Below are positions 10,291-17,647 of a DNA stretch of 22,592 nucleotides, one piece after another. Origin of the DNA: Chara braunii (lineage: Eukaryota; Streptophyta; Charophyceae; Charales; Characeae); NCBI GenBank assembly GCA_003427395.1, contig BFEA01000511.1, forward strand, positions 640,173 to 662,764, read 5' to 3'. The notes under the pieces were generated by a model. That model was given only the letters and a program-made list of their open reading frames with translations, made no database searches and had not been told where the DNA came from. The stretch's first letter is position 1. Each line of letters opens with the position of its first letter. The translations under genes and the position numbers were made by a program.

Positions 10291-10300
10291 GGAGGAGGGA
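10291..10300 (+). other. Candidate polypurine tract
   Basis: GGAGGAGGGA lies 25 bp after the pol stop and is followed by A and then TG at 10302. That is the arrangement of a plus-strand primer tract directly before a 3' LTR starting with TG. Confidence 0.55.
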
Positions 10301-10301
10301 A

Positions 10302-11135
10302 TGCGAGGCACACGGCCTCAATACGCCCTACTGGGCCCTATTTTCAACATAGTCGGTCGCCCTAAGTGAAGGCAGGCTCGACTAAGGCCTATAGACCATT
10401 TTGGGGGTCACCACGCAACTGGGGAAATTCAGGCAGTTGCGCAACGCCAGTTGGTTGAGAGCGCCCAAGCCTAGGCTGCCTCTTTCCCATGTAACTGAGG
10501 CAGGCCCTGGGCCAGATTCGCAACATGGACTGAACACAGGCCGCGGACAGTTGGATACGGGCAACCACCATAGGCCTAGGGTCTCATTTGTTTGGACTGG
10601 GGCTCAGCCTCTCTGGGCCTACCGGAAGCTTTTGGGCAGGGTCCCAAACAGCCAAGCTGCATGCAAGCAGGCAGGCCACTTCCATTTAGGAAAGGGCCTG
10701 CCCACGCATTTGACATTCGGGCACTGGGTGCATGTTGCGCAAGCGCTACTGCGGTAACGTTGGCCAACGCTCAGACGCTCACGGGCGAGCTGGAAGGAGC
10801 AGGCAGCCATAGCCGAGATGCGCTACTGTATGCTAGATGAGGCGCATGGTGGTCCTTGGGTGCATGGGGCATCCGTGAGTAGTGGAACGAGGTTATGAGT
10901 GATACGAGAGACATACCTGGTGCTTGAAGCGTACGACATTGGCCAAGATCTGCTCGTACTTCGGGGAGCTGTTGACGTCACCATCGACATTGTAGATAGG
11001 CTAGATAGAATCTGCCATTTGTAGTCTGGGCGCCTAGCGCTAGATAGGATGTCGACATTGGTTCTTTGTTGATGATGATGAGACTACTCAAACATTGTCA
11101 CTCATGAGTTTTTGTTGTACTATTATTTGGTGGAC
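10302..11135 (+). other. Candidate 3' LTR of the chromovirus, end not defined
   Basis: The stretch starts with TGCGAGGCACACGG right after the purine tract, and position and the TG start favour an LTR. It has no convincing coding frame: the overlapping frames at 10389-10840 have no family motif. There is no matching 5' copy in the window, so the end (expected CA) and length cannot be fixed. Confidence 0.4.
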
Positions 11136-11215
11136 TCGTGATGCAATTCTGCTTTTGGTTCGAGGTCATGACTATCTGGTCTCTTGTATATGATGCTGCT
11201 TGGTTTTTGAAGTTC
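11136..11215 (+). repeat. 80-bp dispersed repeat, copy 2
   Basis: Same orientation as 2815-2894 and 74 of 80 identical without gaps; five of the six differences are transitions. It retains the B-box-like GGTTCGAGGTC. It could lie inside or just beyond the 3' LTR of the chromovirus. Confidence 0.7.
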
Positions 11216-11348
11216 GCTATCGCTCATTTTCCTTGCAGAGAGAGAGAGGCGCGGAGAGGGCGCGGCGAGATACTATAGCTAGTGAAAAATTAGAATGAAT
11301 CTACCCGCCTTCAGAGGGAAGATTCCTTTTCATTTTTCATATTCGTTA

Positions 11349-11352
<4 letters not shown>

Positions 11353-11398
<46 letters not shown>
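11353..11398 (+). repeat. (TG)23 microsatellite
   Basis: An uninterrupted TG dinucleotide run, followed at once by a CT-rich tract (11400-11420). It produces a poly-HT frame on the complementary strand that is not a gene. Confidence 0.98.
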
Positions 11399-11399
<1 letters not shown>

Positions 11400-11648
11400 T
11401 CTCTCTCTTTCTCTCTCTGTTGTGACTCTCTTATGAACCCACCCTTCTCCCACCTGCACAAGCGATGAACGGGGAAGTGTTTTTTTTCTTTTCTTTTCTG
11501 AAGATGCATCTCGTTTGTTTTTTTGCTTCCTCCCCCCCTCCCACCCCACTACCAGTTACTGCAGGTTCAGCGAGGATCAGCGTATCGGTAAGCAGAGGCT
11601 CACACTGATGTAGGATAGTAGGGACAGGGGGTACACTGGGAGTATGAT

Positions 11649-11664
11649 GCGCTAGCGCTAGCGC
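11649..11664. repeat. 16-bp perfect palindrome
   Basis: GCGCTAGCGCTAGCGC is identical to its reverse complement and consists of overlapping GCGCTAGC units. It lies about 210 bp upstream of the ATG at 11872. It could be a protein-binding site or chance; a shorter related string, AGCGCTAGAT, occurs near 11036. Confidence 0.85.
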
Positions 11665-11766
11665 CCCGGCACCTGGCGGACCGGCGAGGCCCGGTTCCTA
11701 GGCTCGACCAGCGCTTGAGGAGGTATGCTCCTCGGACGCTGGGCCTGTGCGCGCGCCCAACATACG

Positions 11767-11815
11767 CACGTGGCTCCTTGATTGGCCACGTGGCGTCTGC
11801 TGTTGGCAACGTGGC
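11767..11815 (+). promoter_or_regulatory. Array of three G-box-like ACGTGGC elements
   Basis: CACGTGGC at 11767-11774, CCACGTGGC at 11786-11794 and AACGTGGC at 11808-11815 recur every 20-21 bp, about two turns of the helix. Each of the first two is followed by TTGGC after 6-8 bp, and 11780-11786 reads ATTGGCC, an inverted CCAAT core. In plants CACGTG elements bind bZIP and bHLH factors. The array ends 56 bp before the ATG at 11872, where a promoter or 5' leader would be. Regulatory function is inferred from spacing and context. Confidence 0.5.
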
Positions 11816-11871
11816 TGTCCATGACGCGCGGACAAGGGTACCGCCAGCAGAGAGTGAAGACGACGATAAAC

Positions 11872-12564
11872 ATGGCGGCGCAACACTTCGGAAACATGAT
11901 GAAGTTGGTCAGAGAGCTGCAATACGGACATAGCTTTTTCTACACAGAGACCTTCGATACTGATAATGACACCTGGCATAGAGAGGACGATGGGCACGAT
12001 GAGGTGGACGTGGTCAACTACTTCGCAAACCTTTGCGCATTCCACGTGGATGAGGTAAGTGGTAACGATGAGCAGGAAGAAGAAGATGTTGTCAATGGCG
12101 AAACAGGCGAGCTGGAGGACGATGACGTCGTCGACTACTTTGCAGCCATCAATTCGGTGTGTGGGAAGCGCACATTAGAATCGGATTATCTGCACGATGA
12201 GTGGGAATATGGCCTTGGTGAAGTGGGCAGGTGGAACGTGGAGTGGGGCCAGAAGGCAACTGCGACACTACCGACGACGACAACAACGCATAATGATGTT
12301 AGCAAGAGCGGGATGGGTGTGCAGGGCAAGAGGGACATTAACAACACTGATAACGACGACGAAGACAACAACAACATCAACAACAACGCCGACGCCGACG
12401 TGGATGACGGTGGAGACTATGGCAACAGTGGGGCAGCGCGCGGTGAGGGTGTCAACATCATCAACAACAACAACAACAACAATAACGACGACGAAGATGC
12501 CGCACGCTTGCAATGGGTGGATCACGGTGAGATTGGGGTTGTTGGGCGACTGACACAGGCGTAG
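11872..12564 (+). CDS. Hypothetical acidic, Asn/Asp-rich protein
   Basis: The ATG at 11872 lies in a good eukaryotic context (AAACATGG) and opens 230 codons beginning MAAQHFGNMMKLVRELQYGH. The frame is open further upstream to 11782. The first half is acidic and ordered-looking, with two copies of a short motif: VDVVNYFANLCA (about residues 48-59) and DDVVDYFAAINS (about 86-97). The second half turns into runs of Asn and Asp (NNNINNN, then a run of eight Asn) from AAC/GAC triplet repeats, probably disordered. I do not recognise the family. GAGGTAAGT at 12052-12060 is a strong splice-donor match, so the real gene may be spliced there. TAG at 12562-12564 ends this frame, but similar sequence continues in frame. 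Could be a host gene or part of a transposable element. Confidence 0.45.
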   Translation: MAAQHFGNMMKLVRELQYGHSFFYTETFDTDNDTWHREDDGHDEVDVVNYFANLCAFHVDEVSGNDEQEEEDVVNGETGELEDDDVVDYFAAINSVCGKRTLESDYLHDEWEYGLGEVGRWNVEWGQKATATLPTTTTTHNDVSKSGMGVQGKRDINNTDNDDEDNNNINNNADADVDDGGDYGNSGAARGEGVNIINNNNNNNNDDEDAARLQWVDHGEIGVVGRLTQA

Positions 12565-12951
12565 GTAAACAACAATAACGATAAAGACGATGAGCAGGGA
12601 ATGGGTGAAATGGGTGAGGAGGTTGCGAAGGATGATACTGACAACAACAACAACAACAACAACAATAACAACTGTAACGACAACAACAATATCAACAGTT
12701 GCAATGACGGCGATGGCGACAACCACGGAAGCAGCGGGGCAGAGAGGGGAGCTGATGCATCTAACTTCAGCATCATGGGGAAGATGCTGCCACCAGTGCA
12801 GGGGGGGGGGGAGGGGACCTGCTGCTTATCACAGTTGGCGAATTGGGGTTTGAGATCGAAGTTACGACTGACTGTTTCTTCCCACCCCTGCCTGTTGTTT
12901 ACCCACGACAAGTTGTTTTCTCGTTTCTGGCACCGGGTGGGGATAGGATAG
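12565..12951 (+). pseudogene. In-frame continuation of the Asn/Asp-rich ORF beyond TAG
   Basis: Directly after TAG 12562 the same frame runs open to TAG at 12949. It contains DKDDEQGMGEMGEEVAKDD, a run of ten Asn, then NNNINSCNDGDGDNHGSSGA. The last part parallels NNNINNNADADVDDGGDYGNSGA earlier in the ORF, so the two look like an internal duplication. This suggests that the TAG interrupts one longer protein, either as a disabling mutation, a sequencing error, or inside an intron. The final 45 or so residues, after the poly-G run near 12801, look non-coding. Confidence 0.4.
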
Positions 12952-13452
12952 GCAATTTCCCTGCGATGATTGGGGTTGATTAGGGATTGATCCCCTCTTA
13001 TCTTTCTAACCCTCAATTCCTGATCCTGATACGTCTGATGATGATTGTTGGTGAAAATATGTGTGAAAGGACATATTAATACATCATTGTGTGGGATATG
13101 TGCTTCGTTCGATTACTGCCGATTGCCGATCGCCCCCCGAGGGGATGTAGATATGATGATACTTCATGGGCATGAGGTTAATCCTTCCCAGTCGCAGGGA
13201 AGTAATCAATGCCTCTGCTCATTTCGGAAATATAAGCTGAAATATGGAAAACGTACACACATCGACTTGATTGAGAAAATCTATACAATTCATATCACAT
13301 CAGTGTTAGGGCTTCGTCTTTAAAGTTTGATAGTTACAGTACACATACTTCATTTACATCACATACTTTATTTACATCAGATACATCACCTATACATTTA
13401 CCATGCTGGTCTAGCTCAGATCTAGGTTAGGGTTCGTGGAGTTGCATAGGGG
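12952..13452. other. Unassigned region
   Basis: No gene recognised. A 92-codon frame at 13045-13323 has no motif I know. From 13340 to 13400 short CATACTT/CATTTACATCA strings recur in an irregular way. Confidence 0.5.
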
Positions 13453-13565
13453 GCTGGACCCGATTTCCAGCAGATACTGCCACATCACTATACAGGGATG
13501 TTGAACCCGATTTCCAACAGATACACTTCTAGAATTGTACAAGGACGCTGGACCCGATTTCCAGC
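13453..13565. repeat. 47-bp tandem repeat with conserved hairpin, three copies
   Basis: Three 19-nt cores begin at 13453, 13500 and 13547, exactly 47 bp apart. Cores 1 and 3 are identical (GCTGGA-CCCGATT-TCCAGC, a 6-bp perfect stem with a 7-nt loop). Core 2 is GTTGAA-CCCGATT-TCCAAC: the second pair changes from C-G to T-A on both sides and pairing is kept, while one inner pair is lost. The 28-bp spacers are related but more diverged (both start AGATAC). Confidence 0.85.
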
Positions 13566-13741
13566 AGGTGTAGCTCCCCACCAATAGATGGAGCCTTCGA
13601 AGTCGGGACCTACTTACCGGGGATGCTCTTATCACCTCGTTAAGTAGGTTTCCCGTACAACAAAGTTACACAAGAAAAAAACAAGGAAAAAAAAATTAAA
13701 AAAAATAAAAGGGAAAAAAGTATCTCTAGGTAGTAGGTACT

Positions 13742-13870
13742 GGTGTTTTAACCAATAAGCTAAGTGGGCTGTGGTGAATGTGAAGCCCGTTGAAAAAATA
13801 TTTCACCTCACCCATGACCTGGTGTACCCAGCCTGAGTACCTAGGCGCAGCCACCGCTGAATCAATCAAC
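13742..13870 (-). repeat. tRNA-related repeat, copy A (partial)
   Basis: It shares with copies B and C the minus-strand A-box region (complement of AACCAATAAGCTAAGTGGGCT), the TTTCACC inverted arm, GTGTACCCA and CCTAGGCGCAGCCACCGCTGA. The B-box half is missing. The copy is preceded on plus by an A-rich stretch (about 13673-13719). Confidence 0.65.
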
Positions 13871-14035
13871 CGCTCGTTTCTGACCTAGTAGTAGTCTTAT
13901 ATATAAGAAAAGATGAGAGGAAGGGTGGGTGAGGTCTTCAGAGGGGTTTGTCTGGACAACCGAGTGGCCGAGTACTGTGGGTGAGTGTCATCCGTCTAGT
14001 ATCCCACCTCTACAACAACCTTGGATTTTTGAGGG

Positions 14036-14038
<3 letters not shown>

Positions 14039-14069
<31 letters not shown>
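14039..14069. repeat. A31 tract (T31 on the minus strand)
   Basis: Thirty-one A on plus, directly abutting the start of repeat copy B. In the direction of the tRNA-like head (minus) it is a T-tract at the 3' side. Confidence 0.97.
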
Positions 14070-14071
<2 letters not shown>

Positions 14072-14257
14072 AACTTGCAACTACATTTGGTCCAAAGGAC
14101 TCAAACATGTGACCTTGCGCTCATAAAGCAGACACTTAACTAGTGAGGTAAGTGGGCTGGGGCGAAAGTGAAGCCCGTTGAAGGGCATTTCACCCCACCC
14201 CAGTGTACCCAACCTCACTACCTAGGCGCAGCCACCGCTGAGGCAATCAACCACTGT
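14070..14257 (-). repeat. tRNA-related SINE-like repeat, copy B
   Basis: On minus, GTTTGAGTCC (14106-14097) matches the Pol III B box, and an A-box-like stretch lies about 30 nt upstream (14151-14133). The tRNA-like segment ends about 27 nt before the T31 tract. On the other side lies a body with an inverted pair (TGGGGCGAAA/TTTCACCCCA) and the block GCGCAGCCACCGCTGAGGCAATCAACC. Copy C repeats the whole unit about 210 bp on. Confidence 0.7.
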
Positions 14258-14279
14258 TTAGTACACTAATCTCTGCATG

Positions 14280-14475
14280 AGAACTTGCGCCTACGTTCGG
14301 TCGGAAGGACTCAAACACGCAATCTTCCACTCATAAATCGGACACTTAACCAATAAGCTAAGTGGGCTGGGGTGTTGAAGAGCATTTCACCCCACACCAG
14401 CATGAATTTCTCCACGACCCGGTGTACCCAACCTCACGACCTCGCCGCAGCCCCCGCCGAGGCAATTAACCACCT
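14280..14475 (-). repeat. tRNA-related SINE-like repeat, copy C
   Basis: The best preserved head: minus strand TTAGCTTATTGGTTAAGTG (14361-14343) fits the A box and D arm of a tRNA, and GTTTGAGTCC (14316-14307) fits the B box, about 27 nt apart. A partial anticodon-like stem lies between. It is not a functional tRNA: the T arm and acceptor do not pair properly. No poly(A) or poly(T) tract abuts this copy. Confidence 0.7.
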
Positions 14476-14694
14476 AGGATGACAACATAAAGTTTCATTT
14501 TTCTTTTTCTTTTTCTATGTTGAATTTCCCCGTAGAGCGGGCGACCAGTTGCTCAGTGCCCTGACCCCCGTCCGACCAGTGACTACCGTACTTCCTCCAC
14601 CTTCTATTTCTTCAATCATTGTACCTACCTTTCCCTGGCCCGTTGGCCACAGGTGCAGCGGCCACAGGGGCAGTCCAACTCGAGCTTGTGCAGG

Positions 14695-14844
14695 TCAGTG
14701 TGGGCAGTTTCGGACTATGTGGTCTGGCTGATGACACTTGTAACAAACGTTCAGATTGGCCGCCGCTCCGCCCATGGCCTGAGCGGGGGCGATTCCTTGT
14801 GGCGCTCGCGCGGCCTTGACGACAATGGGATGCATCGATCTCAT
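14695..14844 (-). pseudogene. Nucleocapsid zinc-knuckle segment of the second gag
   Basis: A 49-codon minus-strand frame (ATG at 14844, TGA at 14697-14695) contains VCYKCHQPDHIVRNC, a textbook C-x2-C-x4-H-x4-C retroviral-type zinc knuckle (codons 14745 to 14704), preceded by an Ala/Pro/Gly-rich stretch. This motif binds element RNA in Gag. It lies about 220 bp downstream, in minus direction, of the gag frame ending at 14964, and in a different frame. The 49-residue unit is a fragment of Gag rather than a gene of its own. The knuckle itself is unmistakable. Confidence 0.85.
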
Positions 14845-14963
14845 CAATAATTATATCCTAGTGTTGTGTTCACGTTGTTCCTTCTTACTTTCTTGCATCA
14901 AGCTAACTAAGGTTCGATTCAGTTCTAGTATCGCATTCGATTCGCTTGGCGTGGTCGAAGTAT

Positions 14964-15716
14964 CTAGGGAGGCGCAGGAGCGGTCATAATGGGTACAGAC
15001 AATCCCAGAGTTGTATCCGACACAGGCTTTCTAGTTGCGATTTGCTCTAGATAGGTGACAGGACCAAACACGAAACCCATGTTTTCAAATTTGTTTTGGA
15101 GCGCAGCTAATTCGACCTTCGCTCTAGCCAACTCCGAAAAATCTCCCTCTCTGGGGTAATCTTCTCCTTCTACGAATGGCGGCAATTTCCGCTCCATTTA
15201 TTCCATAGCAGACCTGATCTGCTGTAGGGTATGATTGATCGGGGAGAACTGCTTACACAATTTCGCCCTCATGGTCCGACTTCGAAGCCCATCGATAAAC
15301 AGATCTCTTCTAACTTCTTCTCCTCGTTGTGTTTTGATAAACATCCTATAGAACCGGTTACGATACTCCGTAACGGATTCAAGTGGTTTCTGAACCCATC
15401 CTTTGATTATATAAAGGGCTTGTTCTGGATGAATATAATCGAATCGGCTTAAGAAATCCCGATCAAAGGTCGGAAGATCTACCCAAACATAAGTGCTGAA
15501 CCAATGGTGCGCGTCCCCACCCAATCTGGCGGGGATGTTAATTCGAGCTTCATTGTTGTCGTACTGTTGCGCACACAGTGTGGCCAGCCATGCCCCGACT
15601 AAGTGATGTGCAGGATCGAAAAGATAGAGATCAGGCGGAACCGTAGGTGCGTGAGGTCGCAGAGCCTGGTTTGGTGCAAGATTCAGACCCTGATTTAGGG
15701 TCGGATGGGCATTCAT
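14964..15716 (-). pseudogene. Conserved gag domain of the second element
   Basis: Frame 15716-15198 begins MNAHPTLNQGLN and has LGGDAHHWFSTYVW, TFDRDFLSRFDY, ALYIIKGWVQKPLESVTEYR, NRFYRMF and LFIDGLRSRTMRAKL. This is the pattern of the retrotransposon gag family: a Trp-Phe after a small helix, an F-x3-F-x-R-F helix, then a basic end. TAA at 15200-15198 interrupts, and the same frame continues as MERKLPPFVEGEDY to 14964 with a helical, charged stretch. Upstream, reading enters from another frame: TQSRSAGQQAANMNAHP is open across 15717-15770. Assignment to gag is by pattern; the sub-family is unknown. Confidence 0.8.
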
Positions 15717-15741
15717 GTTGGCAGCTTGCTGACCAGCCGAT

Positions 15742-16673
15742 CTACTCTGAGTTACTATAGGATCGCATCACGGCGCGTTCCGCTGTCTTGATCGTCCTCT
15801 GTTCACCAGATCGGTCTACGTGAATTACTCCCTCTACTAATTCGTAAGCCTGCCACGTATTGGCTCCGATACCAACCTCACGCCCAACGCGACTTCCTAA
15901 TCGGAGTGAAATGGGGGCCCGGAAGTGCGAAAAGGGGTGTGCCAAGGATTTTACGATAGTGGGGGTGGAGTCCCATGTCGAAACTGGGAGCTCATGTGGA
16001 AAGTCTCAGGAACAATTGTGCAAGATGGTAAGCGCGGATCACTGCTGGTTTTTACGCCTCGAGGGATGTCATCACCATCCTCGTGGGTTTCGTTGTCGAG
16101 GCCAGTCTCGAATTTGGTGTACTGGTGGAATGCTATGGGTGTCGCGCTCTCTGATTAATCGCTGGCGTCGCTCGTGCCAAGCCTGAGAATCCGACGAGGC
16201 TGGCCTCATACGAAGGCTGTGCGTTTGTTGTTCGGCCTCTGTCCGGGTTCGTCGAACGAATCCCGCGGCTCTGTACTCGCTGTTTTGCTGGCACTTGGAG
16301 CACGGGGTTCGGGGCCAGTAGGGGGCGATCGCATGCCACGGGGCAGCCGTTAGGCAATGAAAGGGCAGTACAAGGCGGTAAGGAGGGAAGTCTGTCTCGA
16401 TGATGACGACACCCGGTTCACGATGACGTGGCTCGCGTGTGAACTGGGGAACTGGGAGGGAAAAGGGATTGCGCTTAAGGCCCGTTCAATGTCCCACTCA
16501 CAGACACGTTCGTTTCGGGTCTGGTAAGGGAATTTTGGAGGGTTGGGTCTGAGTCGCGCGAGAAGGCAGACGTTCTTCCACTCCCAGTATTCTCGGAACC
16601 GTCGATGTCTCAGGCTTTCCCCATCCGTGACGTGGAAGGGAGTACTACTATCCATGCCATCGAAAATTTGCAA
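15742..16673 (-). pseudogene. N-terminal gag/leader part of the second element, frame-broken
   Basis: Three minus-strand frames in sequence lead into the gag domain. The first is 16673-16350, with a first ATG at 16655 (MDSSTPFHVTDGESLRHRRF, then WEWKNVCLLARLRPNPPKFP). The second is 16357-16133 (Pro/Ser/Arg-rich) and the third 15945-15742 (HFRAPISLRLGSRVGREVG, then EGVIHVDRSGEQRTIKTAE). Each change of frame occurs close to a stop, as expected of a decayed single ORF, but introns cannot be excluded. None of these stretches has a motif of its own; they are placed by position and order. The overlapping plus-strand frame at 15860-16186 is regarded as a shadow. Confidence 0.5.
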
Positions 16674-16891
16674 ATTTAGACGTAGGTTTGAATGCGGGTC
16701 TTGCAGACACGCGAGTAGGTAGCGCCCTTTCTGGTTGAGCCTACACGTGCGTGCACAAGATCACGTTCGCAATCGGTCGGGCCAAATCGGCTGGTTGTTC
16801 TCTGGTCGGACAATCGTCTAATCAGTCGCCGTGCTAGCCTGACACATGGCACTTAAACATTTGAATGCGTGTATACAAAGACAGGCATCAT

Positions 16892-16924
16892 GAAGGCAAT
16901 CAGAAGGCAATCAGAAGGCAATCA
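16892..16924 (+). repeat. 11-bp perfect tandem repeat, three copies
   Basis: GAAGGCAATCA occurs three times in perfect tandem at 16892, 16903 and 16914. Not a multiple of three; the surroundings look non-coding. Confidence 0.95.
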
Positions 16925-17627
16925 CACGTTTGGATCAAACATTCGTTTATAAATTAAAAAAACATACATCAATAAGGACCGCCGAATTTCCTCCATGCCT
17001 TTCCTTTTAATCCGAAAAAGAATAGAAAAGCAAGAACGGGAAATTGACATGCACATATGTATCGAAATTTTTTGGTTTCCCAAAGAATGACATGCATTCC
17101 AATAAGATAGAAGAGCTCGCAAAGGTTGGCCAATCATTAGGGGAGGAGTTCAATTGGGCGCGTTTAATCAGTCGCTTATTTGCACGTGCTCTAGTTTATT
17201 CCTGTCCGAGATTCCTACGTGTCTGTGTGATCCGACAGGGATCGCACCAACAATCGGGTGATTGGTCCACTCGATAACTTAGTTCCGAATACGCATTTTC
17301 CCTAGACCCGATACCCATGCATTGATCGACATTCGAGGACCGTGCGAATTCCGAGGAAAAACGAAACGAGAAATCGACAAAGGTTCATGCATCAATCCTC
17401 GTAACTGAATAAGACCACATCGTCATAGTCCAAGCTCACCGAAGCCATGCACAGACGATCATCATACCCGATCTCGACAAATTGCAGTACAAGCAGGAGT
17501 AAAGAGGGAAGATCAAACCAATCATCGAGGAGGACAAAAACCAGAGATAGTCATGGGCAAAAAGATGGTTGATGCCACTTGTCAAAACTACAGAGATGAG
17601 GTAGGAAAAGACACCACCCCGACATGT
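16925..17627. other. Unassigned region
   Basis: No gene recognised. Short frames on both strands lack motifs. If the second gag relic had an LTR, it would lie at about 16.7-17.6 kb on minus, but no second copy exists in the window to prove it. Confidence 0.45.
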
Positions 17628-17647
17628 TCTCTCTCTCTCTCTCTCTC
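17628..17647 (+). repeat. (TC)10 microsatellite
   Basis: An uninterrupted TC run, followed by further CT-rich sequence to about 17665. Confidence 0.95.

Larger units (their letters stand above)
4124..10301 (+). mobile_element. Degenerate Ty3/gypsy LTR retrotransposon (chromovirus-like)
   Basis: The internal region carries, in order, a retrotransposon gag domain, a CCHC-like knuckle, an aspartic protease, reverse transcriptase, RNase H, an integrase with HHCC and DDE residues, a GPY/F-like end and a chromodomain-like tail. RT before INT defines Ty3/gypsy order, and the tail suggests the chromovirus branch. The protein is spread over all three frames and broken by stops at 4457, 5023, 6586, 7142, 8912, 9384 and 9709, by about seven frameshifts, by an insertion at 7286-8062 and by deletions in RT and integrase. 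A purine tract at 10291-10300 followed by TG at 10302 marks the likely start of the 3' LTR. No 5' LTR was found. The copy cannot encode a working polyprotein. Confidence 0.93.
14530..16673 (-). mobile_element. Second LTR-retrotransposon relic (gag only), minus strand
   Basis: Read on minus from 16673 down, fragments in three frames give a gag leader, a conserved gag domain, and a CCHC nucleocapsid knuckle, in the usual order. There is no recognisable protease or pol after it; the element is cut off at about 14530 where a TTTCTTTTTC tract and the tRNA-related repeat cluster begin. Its gag differs clearly from that of the chromovirus at 4.1 kb, so it is a different family. No LTR was identified upstream. 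Confidence 0.75.

Noticed and set aside
10389-10840. Several overlapping ORFs after the chromovirus pol
   Set aside because: They overlap on both strands within the probable LTR and lack any motif.
12186-12726. Minus-strand frames giving poly-Val/Ile and poly-Leu 'membrane' proteins
   Set aside because: They are the complement of the AAC/GAC triplet repeats of the plus-strand ORF; hydrophobicity is an artefact of the repeat.
13453-13565. CRISPR-like array
   Set aside because: Only three units, related spacers, eukaryotic context and no cas genes; it is a tandem repeat.
14280-14475. Functional tRNA gene on minus
   Set aside because: A and B boxes are recognisable, but the T arm and acceptor stem do not pair, and related decayed copies lie beside it.
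15860-16186. Plus-strand 108-codon ORF
   Set aside because: Antisense to the frame-broken gag relic; no motif of its own.
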